A stretch of 64,000 nucleotides of DNA from Arthrobacter sp. B6 (GTDB lineage Bacteria; Actinomycetota; Actinomycetes; Actinomycetales; Micrococcaceae), in NCBI RefSeq assembly GCF_001663775.1, contig NZ_KV467168.1:1648870-1712869 (forward strand). The letters are read 5' to 3'. Under the pieces are notes generated by a model. It searched no databases and was not told where the DNA came from. It was given only the letters and a program-made list of their open reading frames with translations. Position numbers and translations under genes: made by a program. Positions within the stretch are counted from its first letter, which is position 1. Every line of letters starts with the position of its first letter. Positions 57,501 to 64,000 of this stretch are shown here, one piece after another.

Positions 57501-59706
57501 CGAGCTGCTGGGCCGGGTGGAACTCCGTGAACTGCTGGATGCAAGAGTCATTGAGGCCACCGAGCTTGAGCTCCAGCGCCTTGCCCCGGACCGGCGCGCC
57601 CGCGGAATGGAAGGCGTCGCCGACCTCCTCCGGCTCCTGGGTCCGCTGGCCACCGAGGAGGTTGCGGCGCGGCTGGAAGCGGCCTCGGTGGCTGAGCCTG
57701 CCGAAACGCATGTGGTTGAGCACGCCGAAACCCCGCATGCCGACACCGTGCTGGCGGCTTCCCACCTGGCCGCCCTGCAGCGGGCCAACCGTGCCATCAA
57801 AATCAACATCCGCGGAGCGGAGCGGTTTGCCGCCGTCGAAGACGCGGCACGGCTGCGCGATGCGATCGGTGTTCCGCTGCCGATGGGGGTGCCGCTGGCC
57901 TTCATCGAACCCGTGGCGGATCCGCTGGGTGATTTGGTGTCCCGTTATGCCCGCACCCATGGACCGTTCACGGCATCCGAGGCCGCGTCGCGGCTGGGGC
58001 TGGGCGTGGCTGTTGTCGGCACTGCGCTGAAGCGTCTCGCCGCGGACGGTCGCGTGGTGGAAGGCGAGTTCCGGCCACACGCCACTCCGGTTCGGGGCAT
58101 CCCACCCGTGGACGAGCTACTGGATGAGGCCTCACCGGACGCCTTGGCCCCGACCGGCGCAAACACGGGCCATGCCGACCTGGAGCATCCCGATCCGGAC
58201 GCTGCACGGACGGCGCTGGCCGTGCCGGCAGAACCAGTTCAGATGCATGTATCCCCGCCCACCAGCGAATGGTGCGACGCCGAAGTCCTCCGGAAGCTGC
58301 GCCGCCGGTCACTGGCAGCACTGCGCGCCGAGGTGGAGCCGGTGGACGCCGCAGCCTACGGGCGGTTCCTGCCCGCGTGGCAGCACGTCAGGACGCCAGG
58401 CACCGGCAGGGGGCAGCCTTCGCTGCGCGGACTGGACGGAATCGTTACCGCCATCGACCAACTCTCGGGGGTGCCCGTTCCGGCTTCGGCCTGGGAGCCG
58501 CTGGTGCTGGCCAGCAGGGTCTCCAACTACCAGCCAGCCATGCTGGATGAACTGATGGCTGCCGGGGAAGTTCTCTGGTCCGGCGCCGGTGGCCTCCCCG
58601 GAAACGACGGTTGGGTCAGCCTGCACCTGGCCGAATCCGCTGAACTGACGCTGAACCCCGCCATTGAATATGAACCCGGAAACGCACAGCAGCGGTTGCT
58701 GGAGCACCTCCGGAACAACGGTGGAGGCTATTTCTTCCGCCAGCTCACGGAGGTCGCCGGGGGCATGGACTCGGTGCTGAGCGACCAAGACGTGGTGTCG
58801 GCACTGTGGGACCTCGCGTGGGCAGGACGGATCACCGGGGACACGTTCGCGCCGGTGCGGGCCCTCATTGCCGGAGGTCATACGGCCCACCGCCAGGTTT
58901 CGAAGGCACCGCGGCTGCGTGCGCCCAGAATGAGCCGGCTTGGCCGGTCCCACGGCACCGGCCTCCTGGGTTCACCCGGCCTGAGCGGCGGCCGCTACGG
59001 CCCAGCGTCCGGAGCTGCGGCCACACCGCCAATGGCCGCGGGACGGTGGTCCGCCCTGCCCTCGCCCGAGCTGGATCCCACCATCCACGCCCGTGCCACT
59101 GCAGAGCTCCTGCTGGACCGTTACGGTGTTGTCACCCGGGGCTCGGTCATGGCCGAGCAGATCCTGGGCGGCTTCGGCCTGATGTACAAGGTCCTGGCCC
59201 GGCTGGAAGAGGCCGGCCGCTGCCGGCGCGGCTACTTCATCGAACATCTCGGGGCGGCGCAGTTCGCGGTCCCCGCAACCGTGGACCGGCTGCGCTCCTA
59301 TTCCGAGGACACCCAGATCAAGAAGCCCGACCCCGTGGCACTGGCGCTTGCTGCCACCGATCCGGCCAATCCCTACGGGGCTGCGCTGCCCTGGCCTGCC
59401 CTCAATGAGGAGGCCGGAACCGGCCACCGGCCTGGGCGCAAGGCGGGTGCCTTGGTAGTGCTGGTGGATGGTGCCCTGGTCCTTTACGTGGAGCGCGGCG
59501 GGAAAACACTGTTGGCCTTCAGCGACGACGAATCCGTCCTGTCGGCCGCCGGCTCGGCGCTGGTGGGCGTGGTCACGCGGGGAGCCGTGGACAAGCTCAT
59601 CATGGAGAAAGTCAACGGCCACGGCATCCTGGACACCCCGGTGGCAGCAGCACTGTCCGCGGCCGGGGCCTACTCCACCCCCAAAGGATTGAGGATCCGT
59701 GCCTGA
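54589..59706 (+). CDS. lhr: Lhr-type ATP-dependent DNA helicase
   Basis: 1705-residue SF2 helicase of the Lhr (large helicase-related) family, involved in DNA repair. Walker A APTGSGKTLAAF (residues 58-70); motif II VDEVHAVAGSKRG (DEVH); motif III SATV; motif VI VGRAGHQ. The winged-helix and Lhr-core domains follow, then a long C-terminal domain. ATG at 54589 is chosen; codons upstream run through non-family sequence. The stop overlaps the GTG start of nei2 by eight bases. Two degenerate repeat copies lie in-frame near residues 1032-1050. Confidence 0.94.
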   Translation: MEEKQPPEAVPDALSGTPMSRFSRPTRDWFLGAFSEPTPAQDGAWNAISSGSHALVVAPTGSGKTLAAFLWALDRLLASAPVPAPELPGMDAPAGKGRRPRAPKRKTRVLYISPLKALGVDVERNLRSPLIGITQTAKRLGLPAPLITVGVRSGDTTTADRRALLSNPPDILITTPESLFLMLTSRARETLTEVDTIIVDEVHAVAGSKRGAHLAVSLERLDALLPKPAQRIGLSATVEPRELVAQFLAGSAPVEIVAPPSRKNWDLTVSVPVEDMSDLQGAAGAFDSGPASGLQPQASIWPHVEEKIVDLVLANQSTIVFANSRRLAERLTARLNEIYAERQLVAVGGGWGEFEDGALLQAAAGAPASSGVPAAAVPASTATPAHMMAQAGSTAGADALLARAHHGSVSKDQRALIEDDLKSGRLRCVVATSSLELGIDMGAVDLVVQVESPPSVASGLQRVGRAGHQVGEISQGVLFPKHRADLVHTAITVERMLEGKIERLFVPANPLDILAQQTVAATALGSIDVEEWFSTVRRSAPFASLPRSAFEATLDLLAGRYPSDEFAELRPRIIWDRNAGTIEGRPGAQRLAVTSGGTIPDRGLFGVYIIGTEVEGSASPAGDGRASTPSPAKGGRRVGELDEEMVYESRVGDIFALGATSWKIEDITHDRVLVSPAFGQPGKLPFWKGDSLGRPVDLGRALGAFVRELSASDVGPATDRCKASGLDEYAANNLIQYLGEQKLATEVVPNDTTLVVERFHDELGDWRVILHSPFGMPVHAPWALAVGQRLNQRYGLDGSAMAADDGIVLRVPMMEDEPPGAELFLFDPEELEQIVTAEVGGSALFASRFRECAARALLLPRQTPGKRQPLWQQRQRSAQLLDVARKYPTFPIVLETVRECLQDVYDLPALKDIAASVERRELRIVQTTTQQPSPFAKSLLFGYVAQFLYEGDSPLAERRAAALALDSTLLNELLGRVELRELLDARVIEATELELQRLAPDRRARGMEGVADLLRLLGPLATEEVAARLEAASVAEPAETHVVEHAETPHADTVLAASHLAALQRANRAIKINIRGAERFAAVEDAARLRDAIGVPLPMGVPLAFIEPVADPLGDLVSRYARTHGPFTASEAASRLGLGVAVVGTALKRLAADGRVVEGEFRPHATPVRGIPPVDELLDEASPDALAPTGANTGHADLEHPDPDAARTALAVPAEPVQMHVSPPTSEWCDAEVLRKLRRRSLAALRAEVEPVDAAAYGRFLPAWQHVRTPGTGRGQPSLRGLDGIVTAIDQLSGVPVPASAWEPLVLASRVSNYQPAMLDELMAAGEVLWSGAGGLPGNDGWVSLHLAESAELTLNPAIEYEPGNAQQRLLEHLRNNGGGYFFRQLTEVAGGMDSVLSDQDVVSALWDLAWAGRITGDTFAPVRALIAGGHTAHRQVSKAPRLRAPRMSRLGRSHGTGLLGSPGLSGGRYGPASGAAATPPMAAGRWSALPSPELDPTIHARATAELLLDRYGVVTRGSVMAEQILGGFGLMYKVLARLEEAGRCRRGYFIEHLGAAQFAVPATVDRLRSYSEDTQIKKPDPVALALAATDPANPYGAALPWPALNEEAGTGHRPGRKAGALVVLVDGALVLYVERGGKTLLAFSDDESVLSAAGSALVGVVTRGAVDKLIMEKVNGHGILDTPVAAALSAAGAYSTPKGLRIRA
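57685..57736. repeat. Two REP-like units inside lhr
   Basis: GTGGCTGAGCCTGCCGAAAC (from about 57688) and GTGGTTGAGCACGCCGAAAC (from about 57712) follow the GGTTGAGC-x-x-G-x-CGAAACC pattern dispersed in many actinobacterial genomes. They encode AEPAETHVVEHAETPHAD in lhr. Confidence 0.6.
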
Positions 59707-60529
59707 GGGCGATTCCGTCTGGCGCGCCGCCCACCAGCTGCATAAGGCCCTGGCCGGGCAGACACTCACTGCGTCGGATTTCCGCGTCCCCCGGTTCGCT
59801 ACCCTCAACCTGGCCGGCTGGACGGTAGAGGAAGTCATCCCACGGGGAAAGCACCTCCTCATGCGCGTCGCGGGTCCGGACCAGCAGAAACTCACTATCC
59901 ATTCACACCTGAAAATGGAAGGCACCTGGCAGGTCTATCCGCCGGGCGGACGCTGGCGGAAGCCGGGATTCACCGCCCGGTGCGTCCTCCGCACGGCAGC
60001 GGCCGACGCCGTCGGATTCTCCCTGGGCATCGTGGAGGTGGTCCGCACCGCGGACGAGGCCACCATCGTGGGCCACCTGGGCCCGGACCTGCTGGGACCG
60101 GACTGGGACCCCGCCGAGGCGGAGCAGCGGATGCGTGCGGCGCCCGAGGTACCCATCGGCGTCGCCCTGCTGGACCAGCGCAACCTGGCGGGCATCGGTA
60201 ACATCTACCGCTGCGAGGCGTGCTTCCTGTCCGGCGTGCACCCGGCGTCGCCGGTATCGGCCGTGGCCGACCTCCTGACCCTGATGACGGACGCCAAGCA
60301 GCTGCTCGAAGCCAACCTGGGACCGGGACGCCGGGTCACCATCCTCAATCCGCGCGGCATGCCCGTCGGGCGGATGGCGGGCCGACCGGGCTATTGGGTT
60401 TACCGGCGCGAACACCAGCCGTGCCTGAAGTGCGGGACTCCCATCCGCCGCGGCGTGCTGGGCAAACCCAACGGTGAAGAGGAACGGGACATCTATTTCT
60501 GCCCGAAGTGCCAGCCGGTCCTGGCATAA
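59699..60529 (+). CDS. nei2: Fpg/Nei family DNA glycosylase (Nei2 type)
   Basis: 276-residue bifunctional DNA glycosylase/AP lyase of the endonuclease VIII group, removing oxidised bases. It starts MPEGDSVWRAA: Pro2 is the catalytic amine and Glu3 the partner. The H2TH region includes NLAGIGNIYRCEACF; the zinc finger is CLKCGTPIRRG ... FCPKC. The GTG start overlaps the lhr stop, so lhr and nei2 are co-translated. Confidence 0.95.
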   Translation: MPEGDSVWRAAHQLHKALAGQTLTASDFRVPRFATLNLAGWTVEEVIPRGKHLLMRVAGPDQQKLTIHSHLKMEGTWQVYPPGGRWRKPGFTARCVLRTAAADAVGFSLGIVEVVRTADEATIVGHLGPDLLGPDWDPAEAEQRMRAAPEVPIGVALLDQRNLAGIGNIYRCEACFLSGVHPASPVSAVADLLTLMTDAKQLLEANLGPGRRVTILNPRGMPVGRMAGRPGYWVYRREHQPCLKCGTPIRRGVLGKPNGEEERDIYFCPKCQPVLA

Positions 60530-60580
60530 GTGCCCTGTTCTACGCGGGCCTTCCCTCCGGTATGACACATAGGCGTTCCG

Positions 60581-61252
60581 TCACGCATTACGTGCCAACG
60601 GGTCCGGTACGGCCGGGTCACCGTCGGCCAGCTCCGCGTCGTCCCGCTCCAGGGAGGCCTCCTTCACCGGACGCGGATCCGGCACCATGAACCACGGGAG
60701 CAGCAGCTGGACCAGCGGCCCGATGGCGAGCGCGTAAACCACGGTGCCCACCCCCACGGAACCGCCCAACAGCCAGCCGAAGCCCAGCACCACGACTTCA
60801 ATCAGCGTGCGCGAGACCCGCACGGACCAGCCAGTGCGCCGCGCCAGCCCGGTCATCAGGCCATCCCTGGCACCCGGACCGAACCGCGCGCCGATGTAGC
60901 AGGCGGAGGCAATGCCGTTGAGCAGCACGGCACCGGCGAGCATACAAATCTGGCCACCAAGATGCGAGAACGCCGGGATCAAAGCCAGGCCTATATCCGC
61001 GAAAACGCCCACCAGCACTGCATTGCACAGAGTGCCGAACCCCGGCCACTGCCGCAGCGGAATCCAGAGCAGAAGCACCAGGAAACTGACAATGATCACC
61101 ACCCCCCCGATGCTCATCCCGGTCCTGCCAGCCACGCCTTGGTGGAAAACGTCCCACGGGTCCAGGCCCAGGCCGGCACGGATGAAAATGGCCAGGGAGA
61201 TGCCGTACAGGGCGAGGCCGATAAAAAGCTGGAGGATTCTGCGGGTCAGCAT
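60581..61252 (-). CDS. yczE: YczE-type membrane protein
   Basis: About 223 residues with five or six helices: LQLFIGLALYGISLAIFIRAGLGLDPWDVFHQGV opens it, typical of the YitT/YczE group, followed by GGVVIIVSFLVLLLWIPL and LNGIASACYIGARFGPGARDG. The function is not established. I use the ATG at 61252, which has GAGGATGG six bases upstream; ATG 61261 is also possible. Divergent from a MocR regulator, an arrangement known for YczR/YczE pairs. Confidence 0.88.
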   Translation of the reverse strand: MLTRRILQLFIGLALYGISLAIFIRAGLGLDPWDVFHQGVAGRTGMSIGGVVIIVSFLVLLLWIPLRQWPGFGTLCNAVLVGVFADIGLALIPAFSHLGGQICMLAGAVLLNGIASACYIGARFGPGARDGLMTGLARRTGWSVRVSRTLIEVVVLGFGWLLGGSVGVGTVVYALAIGPLVQLLLPWFMVPDPRPVKEASLERDDAELADGDPAVPDPLARNA

Positions 61253-61270
61253 AACGACCATCCTCACCCA

Positions 61271-61312
61271 TAACTGGCATTGAAATACATAGCCAGTCTG
61301 AGATACTGGCAT
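61271..61312. promoter_or_regulatory. Direct repeats between yczE and the MocR gene
   Basis: ACTGGCAT at 61273-61280 and 61305-61312, 32 bases apart, with AGCCAGT (an inverted copy) at 61291-61297. MocR proteins bind direct and inverted repeats in such divergent gaps. Binding is inferred. Confidence 0.55.
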
Positions 61313-62900
61313 GGTGTCCCCGTCGCTGAACCCCTCCGCACTGACCCGCCTCCTGGGCGAGTGGAACCTTGGTGCCGCACCCGCCTACCGCGAGCTGGCC
61401 GACGTCGTGCGTCTCTTGGTCCTGGATGGCCGGGTCGCCTTGGACACGGCACTGCCCAGCGAGCGGGCACTATCTGAGGCGCTGGGTGTCAGCCGGACCA
61501 CCGTCACGGCCGCATACGGCCACCTCCGCGAGCAGGGTTTCCTCAGCAGCGGCCAAGGCAGCAGGGGCCGGACCCGGATTCCGCGACTGACGCCGCTGGG
61601 CAGCACGGTACTCACGGGCCCGGGCATCACAGCCGCGGGCGCGGCGGGACGGACGTCCGGAGCGGCATCTCGCGGCCTCGCGATGCCCGGACTCACGACA
61701 CCCGGGCTCGCGGCACCCGGACTCGCGGCACCCGAGGGGCTGGTCGACCTCGCCTACGCGTCACTGCCCGCCAGCGGTGAAGTGGTGCATCGCGCCTTTG
61801 CGGCAGCCCTCACCGAACTTCCCGCACTGCTGCCGGGATTCGGATACGACGCCATCGGCCTGCTCCCGCTGCGCGAGGCGGTGGCAGCGCGCTACACAGC
61901 CGCCGGAGCGCCAACCACTGCCGAACAGATCCTGGTGACGTCGGGAGCGCAGCATGCCCTGAACATCATCATCCGCGCCCTGACGGGCCGGCAGGACCGG
62001 GTGCTGGTGGAACACCCCAGCTACCCGAACGCCCTGGATGCCATCCGCGCGGCCGGCTGCCGGGCCCTTCCGGTTGCCTTCACCACGGCCCACGGCGCCG
62101 GCGGGTCTGACGGCGGCCCTCCCGCCTTGGCGTGGGACATGCACGCGTTGCTCTCCACCATGGTGCAGCAGCGCCCCAGGATCGCTTACGTGGTGCCGGA
62201 CTTTCACAACCCCACAGGGCAGCTGATGCCCGATCTTCAACGCCGCCAACTGGTCCGCGCCGCCGCGGCGGCGGGCACGGTCCTGGTGGTGGACGAAACC
62301 CTCCGGGAGCTGAACCTCGACGGCGCGGCGACAACTCCCGTGGCAGCCTTCGGTCCCGCAGTGGTGACCATCGGCTCGCTCAGCAAGTCCCATTGGGGCG
62401 GCCTCCGCACTGGCTGGATCCGCGCCTCCGAGGACATGATCCAGCGCTTTGCGGCGGCCCGGACGTCCCTGGACCTGGGCGGACCGGTCATGGAACAGCT
62501 GGCTGCGGCCCACCTGGTCCGTGCCCTGGACGAGCCTCTCCCCTCACGGCTGGCCGCGCTCCGGGACAACCGCGCCGCCCTCCTGGAACTCCTTTCCGCA
62601 CACCTCCCGGCGTGGGAAACGGGCCACCCGGCCGGCGGCCTGTCCGCCTGGTGCCGGCTGCCCGCACCGGTCAGCACGGCGCTGACGGTGATCGCCCCTG
62701 ATTTCGGTATCCGGCTGGCAGCAGGGCCGCGGTTCGGAATCGGCGGCGCCTTCGAGCGCTACCTCCGGGTGCCGTTTACCCTGCCGCCGGAGCAGTTGGA
62801 GACTGCCGTCCGGGCACTGCGCTCGGCCCAGGACAGGCTCGACGCCGCCCCGCAGCTCCGCCGGACGCTCAAAAGTGCGCCGGCTGACGCTATAGCCTGA
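61311..62900 (+). CDS. MocR/PdxR-type regulator (YczR-like)
   Basis: 529 residues. The GntR winged helix is in residues 20-95 (LPSERALSEALGVSRTTVTAAYGHLREQG). The aminotransferase-like domain contains the PLP lysine in SLSKSHWGGLRTGWIR and the DFHNPTGQ motif. PLP or an amino acid derivative should be the effector. Between the two domains a 15-base DNA repeat encodes GLAMPGLTTPGLAAPGLAAP. Starts at the operator gap shared with yczE, whose expression it probably controls. Confidence 0.92.
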   Translation: MVSPSLNPSALTRLLGEWNLGAAPAYRELADVVRLLVLDGRVALDTALPSERALSEALGVSRTTVTAAYGHLREQGFLSSGQGSRGRTRIPRLTPLGSTVLTGPGITAAGAAGRTSGAASRGLAMPGLTTPGLAAPGLAAPEGLVDLAYASLPASGEVVHRAFAAALTELPALLPGFGYDAIGLLPLREAVAARYTAAGAPTTAEQILVTSGAQHALNIIIRALTGRQDRVLVEHPSYPNALDAIRAAGCRALPVAFTTAHGAGGSDGGPPALAWDMHALLSTMVQQRPRIAYVVPDFHNPTGQLMPDLQRRQLVRAAAAAGTVLVVDETLRELNLDGAATTPVAAFGPAVVTIGSLSKSHWGGLRTGWIRASEDMIQRFAAARTSLDLGGPVMEQLAAAHLVRALDEPLPSRLAALRDNRAALLELLSAHLPAWETGHPAGGLSAWCRLPAPVSTALTVIAPDFGIRLAAGPRFGIGGAFERYLRVPFTLPPEQLETAVRALRSAQDRLDAAPQLRRTLKSAPADAIA

Positions 62901-62964
62901 CGCGCTACTCATTCCGGCCGCAGCGCTTTTTGGCGCTTCGGGGACTTTCGCCCTCCTTGGACCC

Positions 62965-62992
62965 GGCGTCAATGGGACCCTGACGCCTTTTT
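62965..62992 (+). terminator. Terminator after the MocR gene
   Basis: GGCGTCA (62965-62971) pairs with TGACGCC (62981-62987), followed by TTTTT. Confidence 0.85.
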
Positions 62993-62997
62993 CGGAT

Positions 62998-63495
62998 TCA
63001 GGTGCCGCTGCGGCCCGCCTGCCGGCCCATCCGCTGCTTTGCGGTGTTGGTGCCGGCACCAACGGGGATATGTGCCGTGGCCTTGGCCAGCCCAAATATC
63101 GGCATGCCGTTGTAGACAACCTCGATGCTGCCGGCAGGCACCTGGTAGGTCTCATGCCAGACGCCGACATCACCGGTCCCGGCAAGTTCCTTCATGAACC
63201 GGCGCCATGGTTCGAGGTGCGGGGACTCCCGGTCGGCGGCAAATCTCCGCAGGTGCTCCGGGCTCTCCCAGTAGCTGAGCAGCATGGTGGTGCGCCCGAA
63301 CCACTGCTCATATCCAAGCATTCCAGCCGACGGGTCGGCGGCCAGATGCTGGAGCATCTTGGGCATGGCGGCAGCCACCTTGCCGACGGTTCCGACTTTC
63401 CACCAGCGGTTTGCCCGCATCCCGATCAGGAAGACGGTGACGGATTCCCGGTCCGGGTCTGCGGTGTATCTGCCCGGAAATACCTTCTGCGCCAT
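62998..63495 (-). CDS. DUF4188 protein (monooxygenase-like)
   Basis: 165 residues of the DUF4188 family, an alpha/beta ferredoxin-like fold also found in haem-dependent aldoxime dehydratases. FLIGMRANRWWKVGTVGKVA, SYWESPEHLRRFA and WHETYQVPAGSIEVVYNGMP are typical. No haem-binding His could be assigned. ATG at 63495 has AGGAGT upstream. Divergent from a TetR gene with a palindrome between. Confidence 0.88.
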   Translation of the reverse strand: MAQKVFPGRYTADPDRESVTVFLIGMRANRWWKVGTVGKVAAAMPKMLQHLAADPSAGMLGYEQWFGRTTMLLSYWESPEHLRRFAADRESPHLEPWRRFMKELAGTGDVGVWHETYQVPAGSIEVVYNGMPIFGLAKATAHIPVGAGTNTAKQRMGRQAGRSGT

Positions 63496-63529
63496 GGGAA
63501 ACTCCTAGGTTTGGGCCGAAACTTCGTTC

Positions 63530-63557
63530 CATAACATTGTTACAAAACAAGGTTATG
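63530..63557. promoter_or_regulatory. TetR operator between DUF4188 and TetR genes
   Basis: CATAACATTGTT at 63530-63541 and AACAAGGTTATG at 63546-63557: 11 of 12 positions are complementary, around ACAA. Its place between the two divergent starts suits repression of both. Confidence 0.7.
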
Positions 63558-63562
63558 AAACA

Positions 63563-64000
63563 ATGAACCCCATGGCAAGACCTGTGGTCCATACCGATTC
63601 CCTGAGGCAGGAGCTGCTGGCCGTCACCGCGGACCTGGTTGACCGCGACGGTCCCGCACGCGTGACCCTGCGAGACGTGGCAGCCGCTGCCGGGACGTCC
63701 ACCACGGCCGTTTACTCGCTGTTCGGTGGGAAATCCCAGCTCCTGACCGCGGTCGTTGACGACGGGTTCCGGTCCTTCCGCGACTCACAGGCGGCTGCGG
63801 CCCCTGGTGGACTACGGGGACTCGGCGTGGCCTACCGGACCTGGGCGCTGGAGCACCGGGCCCTCTACCGGCTGATGTTCGGCGGCGCGCTGGCCGCCTA
63901 CGTCGATTGCCAGCCAAGCCCCGAAGTTGCCGCCGATGCCATGATGCCCCTCATGGACGCCGTCGCTTCCGCCCAGGCCGTCGGGACCCTGCTGGAGGCA
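63563..64000 (+). CDS. TetR family regulator, N-terminal part (cut by window edge)
   Basis: 146 codons are present without a stop. The helix-turn-helix lies in residues about 12-60: SLRQELLAVTADLVDRDGPA, then TLRDVAAAAGTSTTAVYSLF and GGKSQLLTAVV. The following helices (AYRTWALEHRALYRLMFGGAL) match the WHG-type C-terminal domain. ATG at 63563 or 63572 may be the start. Probably represses the divergent DUF4188 gene. Confidence 0.92.
   Translation, partial: MNPMARPVVHTDSLRQELLAVTADLVDRDGPARVTLRDVAAAAGTSTTAVYSLFGGKSQLLTAVVDDGFRSFRDSQAAAAPGGLRGLGVAYRTWALEHRALYRLMFGGALAAYVDCQPSPEVAADAMMPLMDAVASAQAVGTLLEA

Overview
This window is GC-rich chromosomal DNA from an actinobacterium, most likely Arthrobacter or Pseudarthrobacter (Micrococcaceae). 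The evidence is gene content: a proteasome activator of the Bpa/PafE type, GTP-dependent PEP carboxykinase, a paired YczE/MocR locus, an actinobacterial-type c-di-AMP riboswitch, a DUF222/HNH protein, many GTG and TTG starts, and many genes whose -10 box lies 6-7 bases before the start codon. Genus is an inference from style. No rRNA, CRISPR array, intact insertion sequence or replication origin was seen.

Layout. 1-4.5 kb: a cut-off aldo/keto reductase, bpa and a small partner, a GNAT acetyltransferase, and cstA with its YbdD partner. 4.8-9.6 kb: a DUF1540 Cys-rich protein and a PadR-controlled MacB-like ABC exporter. 9.6-19.2 kb: a quinone oxidoreductase, two tRNA-Ser genes, a large FAD/NAD protein, an S9 peptidase, a DHA2 transporter and a RecQ helicase with a phosphoribosyltransferase-like tail. 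19.3-25 kb: manB, an Rrf2/NsrR-type NO sensor, a flavohemoglobin gene broken by a frameshift, and pckG. 25-31.4 kb: tRNA-Arg, a flavin disulfide reductase, and a three-gene TetR operon with a degenerate ATPase and a YhgE/Pip membrane protein.

31-41.8 kb: a divergent EamA/LysR pair, sixA, a receiver-less winged-helix regulator, a roughly 0.9 kb stretch without an intact gene, a c-di-AMP riboswitch ahead of a secreted transglycosylase-like protein, then housekeeping genes (YdeI-like, HAD, VOC, upp, PAP2, tadA, AlkZ-like). 41.8-44.4 kb: a compact operon of an MDR dehydrogenase, a divergent pterin-synthase-fold protein and a glycosyltransferase, possibly an undescribed modified-pterin pathway. 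44.5-48.9 kb: a DUF222/HNH gene ending in 16-base tandem repeats, then tRNA-Ser(CGA), which carries a small decayed integrative element: integrase remains, a small gene, a PfpI-type gene and a second copy of the tRNA 3' end 2.1 kb away.

48.9-64 kb: a nitronate monooxygenase, a YcnI copper locus, a DUF4232 lipoprotein, a FAD oxidoreductase-Rieske fusion, an Lhr-type helicase translationally coupled to Nei2, the yczE/MocR pair, and a DUF4188 gene divergent from a TetR gene cut by the window edge. Several regulators sit beside clear palindromes (NsrR, both TetR genes, PadR, MocR), so local control circuits can be proposed directly from the sequence.
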